From Gracilibacillus lacisalsi DSM 19029 (lineage in GTDB: Bacteria > Bacillota > Bacilli > Bacillales > Amphibacillaceae), in assembly GCF_000377765.1 (NCBI RefSeq), contig NZ_KB898681.1:1-64000 (forward strand): a stretch of DNA of 64,000 nt, given 5' to 3'. Position 1 is the first letter of the stretch. The number at the start of each line of letters is the position of its first letter. The notes below the pieces were generated by a model that worked only from the letters and a program-made list of their open reading frames with translations, was not told where the DNA came from and searched no databases. The position numbers were made by a program, and so were the translations under genes. This document shows positions 20,133 through 27,764 of this stretch, piece by piece.

Positions 20133-20705
20133 ATGTATAACAATTCTAATTTGCATCGATATTCACCTTATCTTAATCAACCAATGTATAATAATGGCAT
20201 GTATTCCGATCAAGCTCATTACACACCTAATTCTAGTATCCAACACTTTCAAAAAGGAAATGAAATTGGGCTGATAGATTATGGATCAAGACCATTGGTG
20301 TTTAATATTAATGAAGCAACAAAACAAAACAATACGTTTCGTACCGCTATTTGGACGGGATCGCAATTCCAAATTACGTTAATGAGTATTGTTGTTGGGG
20401 AAGATATTGGAATAGAAATGCATCCTGCAGTAGATCAATTTTTACGTATTGAACAAGGTCAAGGGATTGCTCAGATGGGGACGAACAAGAATCATTTGAA
20501 TTTTGAAAGATATGTTTATGATGACTCTGCTATCGTCATTCCTGCTGGTACCTGGCATAATGTAATTAATACTGGTACAATTCCACTTAAGCTGTATTCA
20601 ATATATGCCCCACCTAACCATCCGTTTAATACAGTGCATGTTACTAAGGGAGATGCAATGGCTGCGGAAAGTCATTATCACAATGGAAATATGGGTTCTT
20701 TTTAA
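20133..20705 (+). CDS. cupin-domain protein
   Basis: A 190-aa protein. Residues 1-40 are Asn/Tyr/Pro-rich and low-complexity (MYNNSNLHRYSPYLNQPMYN), like spore-surface proteins. Residues ~55-170 form a single cupin: GEDIGIEMHPAVDQFLRIEQG supplies the first metal-binding motif (His and Glu) and IVIPAGTWHNVINTG the second (His). The role is unknown. Related Bacillus cupins are found with spore coats, but this is inference. RBS AAAGGATGAAG precedes the ATG. Monocistronic. Confidence 0.75.
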   Translation: MYNNSNLHRYSPYLNQPMYNNGMYSDQAHYTPNSSIQHFQKGNEIGLIDYGSRPLVFNINEATKQNNTFRTAIWTGSQFQITLMSIVVGEDIGIEMHPAVDQFLRIEQGQGIAQMGTNKNHLNFERYVYDDSAIVIPAGTWHNVINTGTIPLKLYSIYAPPNHPFNTVHVTKGDAMAAESHYHNGNMGSF

Positions 20706-20985
20706 TGATATTTTATCGATTCAAGAAGGGAACATTTGCTTTTTAAATAAGACAGAACGTATATTAGCATTGTGAACACAACTTTTATAAACAAGTAAGG
20801 TAGGAAAAGGTCGATTCAAAACTTGTTTGTCGACCCACGTTGCCAGCTCTGAAGAATGTTGTAGCGCATTCCTAAAGCGAAGGCCGTCCACATACCAAGG
20901 GGGCAACAGGTAGGGTCAAATTCTTTTTATTCTATATTCCTCGTTTATCCGCAATCATTTCAGACTTTATCAATTAGTTGATAAG

Positions 20986-21978
20986 TTATACACATTCTTC
21001 TGAGGTAACATAATCGATTTCAAAGCCGAGATCTTCTATCATTTGATAATCTTGTAAGCGAGCTTGTCCTTCTGTTGTTAAGTAATCTCCAATAAAGATA
21101 GAATTAGCAGGATAAAGTCCAAATGGTTGAAGGCTTCTCAAGTTCACTTCTCTGCCGCCGGATATCCGAATTTCTTTTGTTGGATTCATAAAACGAAATA
21201 AACAAAGGACCTTTAAACAATACGTAGGCGTCAATTCGTCTGTACCTTCTAGTAATGTTCCATCAATGGCATGCAGGAAGTTAACGGGGATGGAGTCGGC
21301 ATTCAGTTCCTTTAAGGCATGCGCCATTTCAATTACATCTTCTTTGCTCTCTTTCATACCGACAATCACACCAGAACACGGCGAGATTCCCGCTGATTTG
21401 ACGGCCTTTACTGTGGAAACTCGGTCATAATAGCTATGACTCGTTGTAATTTGATCGTGATGATTTGCGGATGTATTAATATTGTGATTGTAGCGATCTA
21501 CCCCTGCCGCTTTTAATTGATCGGCTTGTTCTGGTTCTAACAGTCCTAAGCATGCACAAATTTTGATATCGTAATGTTGTTTAATTTCCGCAACTGCTGA
21601 AGTGACCGTATCAAGTTCTCGTTTGGAAGGACCACGACCACTGGCGACAATACAATAAGTACCTGATTTCGATTCATGTGCTCTTTTAGCACCTTGGACA
21701 ATCGACTCTTTATCCAGCATTCGATATTTTTCAATCGGGGCGGTAGCGTCTCTTGATTGAGCACAATACCCACAATTTTCAGGACATAGGCCCGATTTCG
21801 TGTTGATAATCATATTGAGCTTTACTTTATTTCCATAGTACTGTTTGCGAACCTGGTAGGCACTATCTAGTAAATTTAATAATTGCTCGTTTGGACAGTT
21901 TAAAACGGAAAGTGCCTCCTGGTTTGATAGCTTTTCGTTATGTAGAGCTTTTCTTGCTAATGATTGCCAAATACTCAT
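20986..21978 (-). CDS. bioB: biotin synthase
   Basis: A radical-SAM enzyme that inserts sulfur into dethiobiotin to make biotin. The 330-aa protein has the 4Fe-4S triad Cys65, Cys69 and Cys72 (CPENCGYC), the YCIVASGRGP and NHNINTS segments, and RISGGREVNLR near the C-terminus. It lies 14 bp after bioY in a two-gene operon. No bioADFW genes are present here. The cell may import biotin or make it from imported dethiobiotin, or the other genes are elsewhere. Confidence 0.95.
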   Translation of the reverse strand: MSIWQSLARKALHNEKLSNQEALSVLNCPNEQLLNLLDSAYQVRKQYYGNKVKLNMIINTKSGLCPENCGYCAQSRDATAPIEKYRMLDKESIVQGAKRAHESKSGTYCIVASGRGPSKRELDTVTSAVAEIKQHYDIKICACLGLLEPEQADQLKAAGVDRYNHNINTSANHHDQITTSHSYYDRVSTVKAVKSAGISPCSGVIVGMKESKEDVIEMAHALKELNADSIPVNFLHAIDGTLLEGTDELTPTYCLKVLCLFRFMNPTKEIRISGGREVNLRSLQPFGLYPANSIFIGDYLTTEGQARLQDYQMIEDLGFEIDYVTSEECV

Positions 21979-21992
21979 AGAATCCCGCCTTT

Positions 21993-22601
21993 TTAAGCTG
22001 CGTTTTGATTATGTTGGTTTCGAAACATACTTTTGGAGATAAAACTTTTTTCTAGCCGATGAGCAAATATCCCCGCTCCGATAGATAACACAATATCCTT
22101 AGGTAAAGGTACTGCCAACCAATACCAAACAAGTTGATAAGAGAATCCTTCAGGTGCGTCAAACCAGAACATATAAGCTGCATACATCCAATTAGCCCCT
22201 AACAGGTAATTAATGACCATCGCAATCAGTGCAGCTGTGATATACATGGAAAAGCTCTGTTTCTTCTCTATTAATTTACCTGCAACATATGCGATTACTA
22301 TAAAAGAAACAATGAAACCAAAAGTTGGTGAAATAAGAGTGGAAGCGCCACCTTTGAATTGGGCGAAAATCGGGGCACCCGCTAAACCTAGTAACATGTA
22401 GACCAACATGGAAATAGCTCCCAACCGGCTTCCTAGAATAAGCCCCGTTAAGATTGCAAAAAAAGTTTGTAACGTGATGGGAACTCCACCAATCACCATG
22501 AAAGGTGCAATCGATGTAATATTCGCACCTACCGTCATTAAGGCGATAAATATACTGCCGATAGTAAGATCAAGTGCTGTTAAGCGTTTATTATTCTGCA
22601 T
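21993..22601 (-). CDS. bioY: biotin transporter substrate-binding subunit BioY
   Basis: BioY is the S component of an ECF-type biotin importer, working alone or with a shared EcfAAT module. The 202-aa protein has six hydrophobic helices and the family signatures GGVPITLQTFFAILTGLILG and YMLLGLAGAPIFA. I chose ATG 22601 with a strong AAGGAGG 7 nt upstream. A longer frame to 22652 would begin inside the promoter. First in the bioY-bioB operon under a BirA-like operator. Confidence 0.93.
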   Translation of the reverse strand: MQNNKRLTALDLTIGSIFIALMTVGANITSIAPFMVIGGVPITLQTFFAILTGLILGSRLGAISMLVYMLLGLAGAPIFAQFKGGASTLISPTFGFIVSFIVIAYVAGKLIEKKQSFSMYITAALIAMVINYLLGANWMYAAYMFWFDAPEGFSYQLVWYWLAVPLPKDIVLSIGAGIFAHRLEKSFISKSMFRNQHNQNAA

Positions 22602-22623
22602 TATTTTCCTCCTTTCCAAAAAT

Positions 22624-22675
22624 AAATTAAATGAAGAAGCTAGAATTGTCAACCTTATTAATAATAGGTTAACGT
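22624..22675 (-). promoter_or_regulatory. bioYB promoter with BirA-like operator
   Basis: On minus: -35 TTGACA (22647-22652), 17-bp spacer, -10 TAATTT (22624-22629). An inverted repeat TTGTCAACC (22646-22654) / GGTTAACGT (22667-22675) overlaps the -35, as expected for repression by biotinyl-5'-AMP-bound BirA. The 12-bp gap between arms is shorter than the ~14-16 bp I expect for BirA sites. Confidence 0.6.
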
Positions 22676-22882
22676 ATGTGAGTGGTCATTTCTTCGCGTA
22701 TTCGTTCACAAAATTGACATATTTATACACGCTCCTTTATAATTGCTTACGATAAAGAAAATGAAATCATGGTTCAATCCGTCCGTAAAACTCCTAACTT
22801 GCAAAGAAGCTAAGTAAGGGGGCACGGGCATTAAAACTCTGATAAATCTCACTTTAAGATTCCTTCAAAGAGGAGGATTAGC

Positions 22883-23182
22883 GTGAAAAATAGCCAAAGT
22901 AATGAAACCGCTTACCAAATTAGCGATCAGATAAGGAAAAAACACCGTATTCTCATTTCTACCGCTGCAATCATTATTCTCTTTTATATATTGTTTCCTA
23001 TTGTTTTAACCGGTTTTATGTCAGAGCAAAATATTTATTTTCTCCCGTTGGCATGGGGGTATGTCCTCTTATTATTTCTAATGACTTGGGGAATTGGGGT
23101 CTGGCATTTCTTTTTCACGAAATCATTTAATCGAAAGCTTGATGAAAGAGGCGAACAAGCCAAAGCCGGAGGTGACCAATGA
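22883..23182 (+). CDS. DUF485 small membrane protein (symporter partner)
   Basis: A 99-aa protein with two membrane helices (ILISTAAIIILFYILFPIVL and YVLLLFLMTWGIGVWHFFF) and charged ends. This is the YjcH/DUF485 pattern seen immediately upstream of ActP-type sodium:solute symporters. The start is GTG 22883, with AGGAGG 6 nt upstream. It overlaps the symporter gene by 4 bp (ATGA). Probably an accessory subunit of that transporter. Exact function is unproven in the family. Confidence 0.85.
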   Translation: MKNSQSNETAYQISDQIRKKHRILISTAAIIILFYILFPIVLTGFMSEQNIYFLPLAWGYVLLLFLMTWGIGVWHFFFTKSFNRKLDERGEQAKAGGDQ

Positions 23183-24684
23183 ATTTTACCTATTTTATCT
23201 TTTTCGTTGTTATCGTAATAGGTACGCTGGTCATTACCCATTGGGCAGCAGAGCGGAGTAGAACAGTGCATCAATTTTATGTGGCAGCAGGTAGCCTGTC
23301 CGGTATGCAAAATGGGATGGCGATAGCTGGTGATTTCATTAGTGCGGCTTCATTTCTTGGAATTACTGGATTAATCGCACTTTATGGTTATGATGGGTTC
23401 TTGTATGCCACAGGTTTTCTTATTTCTTATGTGATATTGTTGCTATTAATTGTGGAACCGATCCATCGGCTTGGCACCTATTCTGTAGCAGACGTGGTTG
23501 CTGCTCGATTTCCAGGGAACCGGATGCGTGCTGCCGTGGCCATTAGTGGTATTTGTATTTCGGTTTTATATATGATCCCACAGCTCGTAGCTTCTGGTTT
23601 ACTGATTCGTCTTTTACTAGGGGTAGATTTTCGAGTAGCAGTGAGCATTATCGGGGTGTTAATGACGGTGTATGTTGCCTTTGGGGGAATGCTGGCAACA
23701 TCTTGGGTTCAGATTATCAAAACTGTACTGCTGATGTGTGGAACATTATTAGTTGTTTTTATTTTGTTGTCCTGGCTGAATTGGGATTTTTTTGGTCTAA
23801 TAGCAGATGCGGTAGAGCAAAGTCCACATGGGGAGTCATTTTTTTATCCTGGAAATCTGTTTACTAACTCCATAGACAAAATTTCACTTACTTTAACCTT
23901 AATGCTTGGTACTTCAGGACTTCCACATATACTAATTCGGTTTTTAACGGTGAATAATGCTAAGGAGGCAAGAGTATCTGCTATGTCTGCCTCATGGATT
24001 ATTGGCTTGTTTTACATTATGACACTTATTTTGGGTGTCGGGACCATTGCACTTGTAGGAAGTGAAACATTGATACAGGCAGACTCCAGTGGGAATCTAG
24101 CGGCATTATTGTTAGCAGAAGCGGTCGGCGGTGATTTTCTAATTGCCTTTGTGATGGCTGTTGCCTTTGCCACTATCATTGCTGTAGTAACCGGGTTGAT
24201 TTTTGCCGCAACTTCTTCTTTTGCGCACGATATCTACTACCATCTTTGGAAGAAAAAAAGAGTTGAAGAGAAAAAACAGCTACAGGTTGCTAGAATGGTT
24301 GCTGTTGTGATCGGCATATTGTCGATCCTCTTATCGATCGGAATGGAAGAGAGTAATGTTGCTTTTCTTGTATCGATTACTTTTGCGATTGCAGCTTCCA
24401 CACTATTCCCTTTGCTGATTCTTACGTTTTACTGGAGGCGATTTAACAGAATCGGTGGCTATACTACACTATTATCTGGTTTTCTTATATCCATCATTCT
24501 AGTGGTGTTAGGTCCAGAGGGGATTGGCATCTTACCACTCTCTAATCCTGGTATTCTATCAATCCCTGCCGGCTTTGCTGGTGGTGTGATCGGTGCGATG
24601 TCAGGAAAGAAAGACGAGAAAAGCTATGAAGATCTTTTCTTAAAACTGTACAGCGACAAACAGGAGGCTGTTTCGCATGATTGA
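23179..24684 (+). CDS. sodium:solute symporter (ActP-like, acetate/monocarboxylate)
   Basis: A 501-aa SSS-family transporter with about 13 membrane helices. The N-terminal segment FYVAAGSLSGMQNGMAIAGDFISAASFLG and the later TSGLPHILIRFLTV are characteristic of the acetate/pyruvate (ActP/MctP) branch. Together with its DUF485 partner it likely imports a short monocarboxylate with Na+. It overlaps the sensor kinase gene by 8 bp, so transporter and sensor are made from one message. Substrate is not provable from sequence. Confidence 0.88.
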   Translation: MNFTYFIFFVVIVIGTLVITHWAAERSRTVHQFYVAAGSLSGMQNGMAIAGDFISAASFLGITGLIALYGYDGFLYATGFLISYVILLLLIVEPIHRLGTYSVADVVAARFPGNRMRAAVAISGICISVLYMIPQLVASGLLIRLLLGVDFRVAVSIIGVLMTVYVAFGGMLATSWVQIIKTVLLMCGTLLVVFILLSWLNWDFFGLIADAVEQSPHGESFFYPGNLFTNSIDKISLTLTLMLGTSGLPHILIRFLTVNNAKEARVSAMSASWIIGLFYIMTLILGVGTIALVGSETLIQADSSGNLAALLLAEAVGGDFLIAFVMAVAFATIIAVVTGLIFAATSSFAHDIYYHLWKKKRVEEKKQLQVARMVAVVIGILSILLSIGMEESNVAFLVSITFAIAASTLFPLLILTFYWRRFNRIGGYTTLLSGFLISIILVVLGPEGIGILPLSNPGILSIPAGFAGGVIGAMSGKKDEKSYEDLFLKLYSDKQEAVSHD

Positions 24685-26458
24685 CCTCACCATCGTTTTA
24701 TTTGAAAGGATCGGTTTGCTTTTGCTAGCGGCATTTATGTTAACCCAAATACCGGGGTTCCGTTCGTTATTAGACAGAGATTTTGCCATTGATACCGTGA
24801 TTTATCTAGCGATTGTATTTGGATTTATTGGGATATTGGGGACGCACACCGGTGTGTTAATCGAAATGGATACATTGGCACTTGAATCGAGAATAAACGA
24901 TGTGACATCTAATGAGGTCTTGATCGGTTTCAGTACGGTAGTGGTCATGATTGCTGGCCTGCTTGGTGGGCCATATGTTGGTCTTTGTACAGGAATTATT
25001 ACGGGGATTTATCTTGCCTTTATTGGTGGAGATGCTTGGATTGCAAATAGTTTGATTAACCCATTGGCAGGTTTAATTACGGGGTGGACAGGTCAGTTTT
25101 TTTCGGATGAGCGAGTCATTGCACCGGGCAAGGCATTATTTATTGGGATGTTCCCACCGGTCTTGCATATGGGCTTGCTGTTGATTTTTATTTCCGATCA
25201 AGAAAAAGGTGTTGAGCTTGTCAATACAATTGGCATCCCTCTTGTCATTACTAATGCTGTTGCGCTTGCTATTTTTACGATGGTAATCCGAGCTGCACTT
25301 AATGAAACGGAAAGAGAAGCAGCGATTGAAACAAATCGGGCTTTATCGATTGCTGAGAAAGCTTTGCCGATACTTCAGGATGCTTCCTTAATCTCTAATG
25401 CAAACAAAATGGCGAAACTTCTCTATGATGAGTTGGATGTAGCTGCAATTGCGATTACAGATAAAGAGAAGGTGCTCAGCCATGTCGGTCTGGGGGATGA
25501 CCATCATCGATTAGGAGAGCCACTTAAAATGCGGCTATCACACAAAGCACTTGATACTGGAGATATACAGGTTGCTTATGACAGGGAGGGGATCCAATGT
25601 CGATCTGAAACCTGTCCACTGAAAACCGCGATAATGGTACCGATTTACCGTTCTGGCGAGATAATTGGTCTGATTAATTTATATTTTCGCCATTCCCAAC
25701 AAATTCGGGCTGTAGAAATCGAACTTGCTAAAGGTCTAGGCACCATTATCTCTAATCAAATCAGTGGTTTTGAAGCGGAGAGGATGAAAGAACTTCTGAA
25801 GGAAGCGGAAATACGAAATCTTCAGGCACAGATAAATCCACATTTTCTATTTAACACCTTTAATTTGCTTCATTCTTTGATGCGAGTCAATCAGGAAAAA
25901 GCACGTCATATCCTCATACAGCTAAGTCACTATATGCGTGCGAACCTGTCCATCGCCAGCAAAACGCTAATTCCTTTGAAAGATGAACTCGCGCATGTGA
26001 ATGCCTATGTGGAAATTGTAACTGCACGTTTCATGGATCAGCTCATCATTAACATTCATATTGATCGAGATCTTGAAGATGTATTGATACCGCCAGCAAC
26101 ATTGCAACCCCTTATTGAAAATTGTATTCAACACGGGCTAAAGAATAATCAAATCAAAGGTGAAATTGATTTAACTATTAAAAAGAAAGAAGAATGGGTT
26201 CATATTGAAGTTCGCGATAATGGGAAAGGTTTTTCAGATGATATGCTTGCATTACTCGGAACAGAACCTATTGATCAACAGAATGGTAATGGTACAGCCT
26301 TATATAATATTAATGAACGGTTGAAAGGAATTATGGGAGAGAGGAGTCGGCTACACTTTCGCAACAATCCGGAACAAGGAAGTTCCGTTTCATTTAAAAT
26401 ACTTGTTGATACAAGGAGTGGCATAAATGAAAATGTACGTGATGATCGCAGAGGATGA
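24677..26458 (+). CDS. LytS-family sensor histidine kinase
   Basis: A 593-aa kinase. The N-terminal ~200 residues form a 5TM-LYT domain (LLGGPYVGLCTGIITGIYLAFIGG region). A GAF domain follows (residues ~240-370, including AIAITDKEKVLSHVGLGDDH and two Cys in CRSETC). The catalytic part has the phospho-accepting His in QINPHFLFNTFN and the ATPase segment LQPLIENCIQHGLKN. This architecture matches BtsS/YpdA/LytS kinases, several of which sense pyruvate. It is coupled to the symporter upstream and overlaps the regulator gene downstream by 32 bp. Confidence 0.9.
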   Translation: MIDLTIVLFERIGLLLLAAFMLTQIPGFRSLLDRDFAIDTVIYLAIVFGFIGILGTHTGVLIEMDTLALESRINDVTSNEVLIGFSTVVVMIAGLLGGPYVGLCTGIITGIYLAFIGGDAWIANSLINPLAGLITGWTGQFFSDERVIAPGKALFIGMFPPVLHMGLLLIFISDQEKGVELVNTIGIPLVITNAVALAIFTMVIRAALNETEREAAIETNRALSIAEKALPILQDASLISNANKMAKLLYDELDVAAIAITDKEKVLSHVGLGDDHHRLGEPLKMRLSHKALDTGDIQVAYDREGIQCRSETCPLKTAIMVPIYRSGEIIGLINLYFRHSQQIRAVEIELAKGLGTIISNQISGFEAERMKELLKEAEIRNLQAQINPHFLFNTFNLLHSLMRVNQEKARHILIQLSHYMRANLSIASKTLIPLKDELAHVNAYVEIVTARFMDQLIINIHIDRDLEDVLIPPATLQPLIENCIQHGLKNNQIKGEIDLTIKKKEEWVHIEVRDNGKGFSDDMLALLGTEPIDQQNGNGTALYNINERLKGIMGERSRLHFRNNPEQGSSVSFKILVDTRSGINENVRDDRRG

Positions 26459-27161
26459 GCGTCTTGGACGGGAAGAACTGTCTTATCTGCTTGAGCAGGA
26501 AGAAGATGTGAGCTTATGTCCAAGTGCGGAGAATGGCGAGCAATTAATTCAGTTGTATCATGAATATAAGCCTGCTGTCCTGTTTCTAGATATACATATG
26601 CCAGGCCTCACAGGTTTGGAAGTGGCAGAGACATTGCGTAATGAAGAGGGGGATGAGCCAGTAATTGTATTTACTACGGCTTACGACACCTATGCTGTTC
26701 AAGCATTTGACCTTCAAGCGACAGATTACCTATTAAAACCTTTTGACAAAGCTCGTTTTGACACCGCTATGAAACGAGTAAGGGAAGAACTGCAAAAAAA
26801 GCAGCAAAAAAAGCGAAAAATTGATAAATTGATTATTTCTACTGAAAATAAAATGGTGGTTGTGGATCCATTTCAAATCGGTTATGCAGTCCGTGAAGGA
26901 AGACAGTTGCTGTTACACACATTAACAAATGAAGTTATCGAAACTAAAATGAATTTAAAAGAGCTAGAAGAGAAGCTGGCTGCCTTTCCTTTTTACCGAC
27001 CGCATAGAAGTTATCTCGTTAATCTTGATGCGATCGAGGAAATTACACCATGGTTTAACGGAGCCTATAACATTGTAATTAAGGATAAAAATAAATCGCA
27101 AGTTCCAATGAGCAGAACGATAGCTAAAGAATTTTTTGATGTGCTACAAGGATTAAATTAA
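26427..27161 (+). CDS. LytTR-family response regulator
   Basis: A 244-aa regulator. The receiver domain (1-120) has the phospho-Asp in VLFLDIHMPG and the KPF switch lysine. The C-terminal LytTR DNA-binding domain (~140-240) includes LEEKLAAFPFYRPHRSYLVNLD and FNGAYNIVIKDK. The start is ATG 26427 with AAGGAG upstream. It is the cognate partner of the LytS-like kinase. By analogy with B. subtilis LytT and E. coli BtsR, it likely activates a transporter gene. The second symporter module 296 bp downstream is the best local candidate. Confidence 0.9.
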   Translation: MKMYVMIAEDERLGREELSYLLEQEEDVSLCPSAENGEQLIQLYHEYKPAVLFLDIHMPGLTGLEVAETLRNEEGDEPVIVFTTAYDTYAVQAFDLQATDYLLKPFDKARFDTAMKRVREELQKKQQKKRKIDKLIISTENKMVVVDPFQIGYAVREGRQLLLHTLTNEVIETKMNLKELEEKLAAFPFYRPHRSYLVNLDAIEEITPWFNGAYNIVIKDKNKSQVPMSRTIAKEFFDVLQGLN

Positions 27162-27245
27162 CCATTCATACAATCAATTCAACATTTTAAACAGATAGAA
27201 CGGCATTTCAAGAAAATCTCGAAATTGAATCAATTATATCTAATA

Positions 27246-27281
27246 TACTAAATACAAATGTTAGAGTATTTAGTATTTTTT
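27246..27281 (+). terminator. terminator of the symporter-LytSR operon
   Basis: ACTAAATAC/GTATTTAGT stem with a 10-nt loop and a run of six T, 85 bp after the response regulator stop. Confidence 0.85.
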
Positions 27282-27316
27282 CTGCTTTCAAAGAGGATGG
27301 GCTTTGAAAGCAGAAA
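27279..27316. other. 15-bp perfect hairpin downstream of the terminator
   Basis: TTTCTGCTTTCAAAG pairs perfectly with CTTTGAAAGCAGAAA across an 8-nt loop. It abuts the terminator's T run and is upstream of the next promoter. No T run follows, so it is not a simple terminator. Possibly a protein-binding or RNA-processing site. Confidence 0.6.
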
Positions 27317-27351
27317 GTAACACTTCTGATTTTGGAGGCTTACGGATGGTT

Positions 27352-27397
27352 ATTGCCGTGGCAAATTTATAGTAGGCAGGAGTTAATTCACGGCAAT
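27352..27397. promoter_or_regulatory. 9-bp inverted repeat upstream of the second symporter promoter
   Basis: ATTGCCGTG (27352-27360) and CACGGCAAT (27389-27397) are exact inverted arms 28 bp apart. The right arm ends just before the -35, a typical activator position. The nearby LytTR regulator is a candidate binder, although LytTR proteins more often bind direct repeats. Confidence 0.5.
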
Positions 27398-27426
27398 TTG
27401 TAAGCGTTTACTAAATACTCTAAGAT
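27398..27426 (+). promoter_or_regulatory. promoter of the second symporter module with overlapping cre site
   Basis: -35 TTGTAA (27398-27403), 17-bp spacer, -10 TAAGAT (27421-27426). TTGTAAGCGTTTACT at 27398-27412 fits the CcpA cre consensus WTGNAANCGNWNNCW at every position and covers the -35. Carbon catabolite repression of the downstream transporter is therefore likely. Confidence 0.7.
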
Positions 27427-27457
27427 TAATAAAAGTAGGAAGGGATGGGAATAGTCA

Positions 27458-27733
27458 ATGAATCAAACACTCAATGAAAAACAGAGATGGTATTGGAAGA
27501 AAAATATCCAACTAATCATAGGTTTGCTTATTGTTTGGTTTTTAGTTGGTCTTGGTGCTGGTGTTCTGTTTGCTGAACCTCTCTCCAATGTCCAATTTTT
27601 AAATGTATCGTTATCGTTCTGGTTTGCACACCAAGGTTCGATATTGGTATTTATCATTCTGATACTTACGTATGCCATTCGGATGGATAAACTCGATAAG
27701 CAATATAAAGAAATGATAAAGGATGGGAATTAG
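27458..27733 (+). CDS. DUF4212 small symporter subunit
   Basis: A 91-aa protein with two membrane helices (NIQLIIGLLIVWFLVGLGAG and GSILVFIILILTYAI) and the conserved SFWFAHQGS segment. This is the DUF4212 family found directly upstream of VC_2705-type sodium:solute symporters. It begins 31 bp before that symporter gene. It is parallel to, but a different family from, the DUF485 partner of the first symporter. Likely accessory subunit; function inferred from context. Confidence 0.88.
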   Translation: MNQTLNEKQRWYWKKNIQLIIGLLIVWFLVGLGAGVLFAEPLSNVQFLNVSLSFWFAHQGSILVFIILILTYAIRMDKLDKQYKEMIKDGN

Positions 27734-27764
27734 ACTTAGGTAAGCAGGTATAAGGAGGGTTTTC

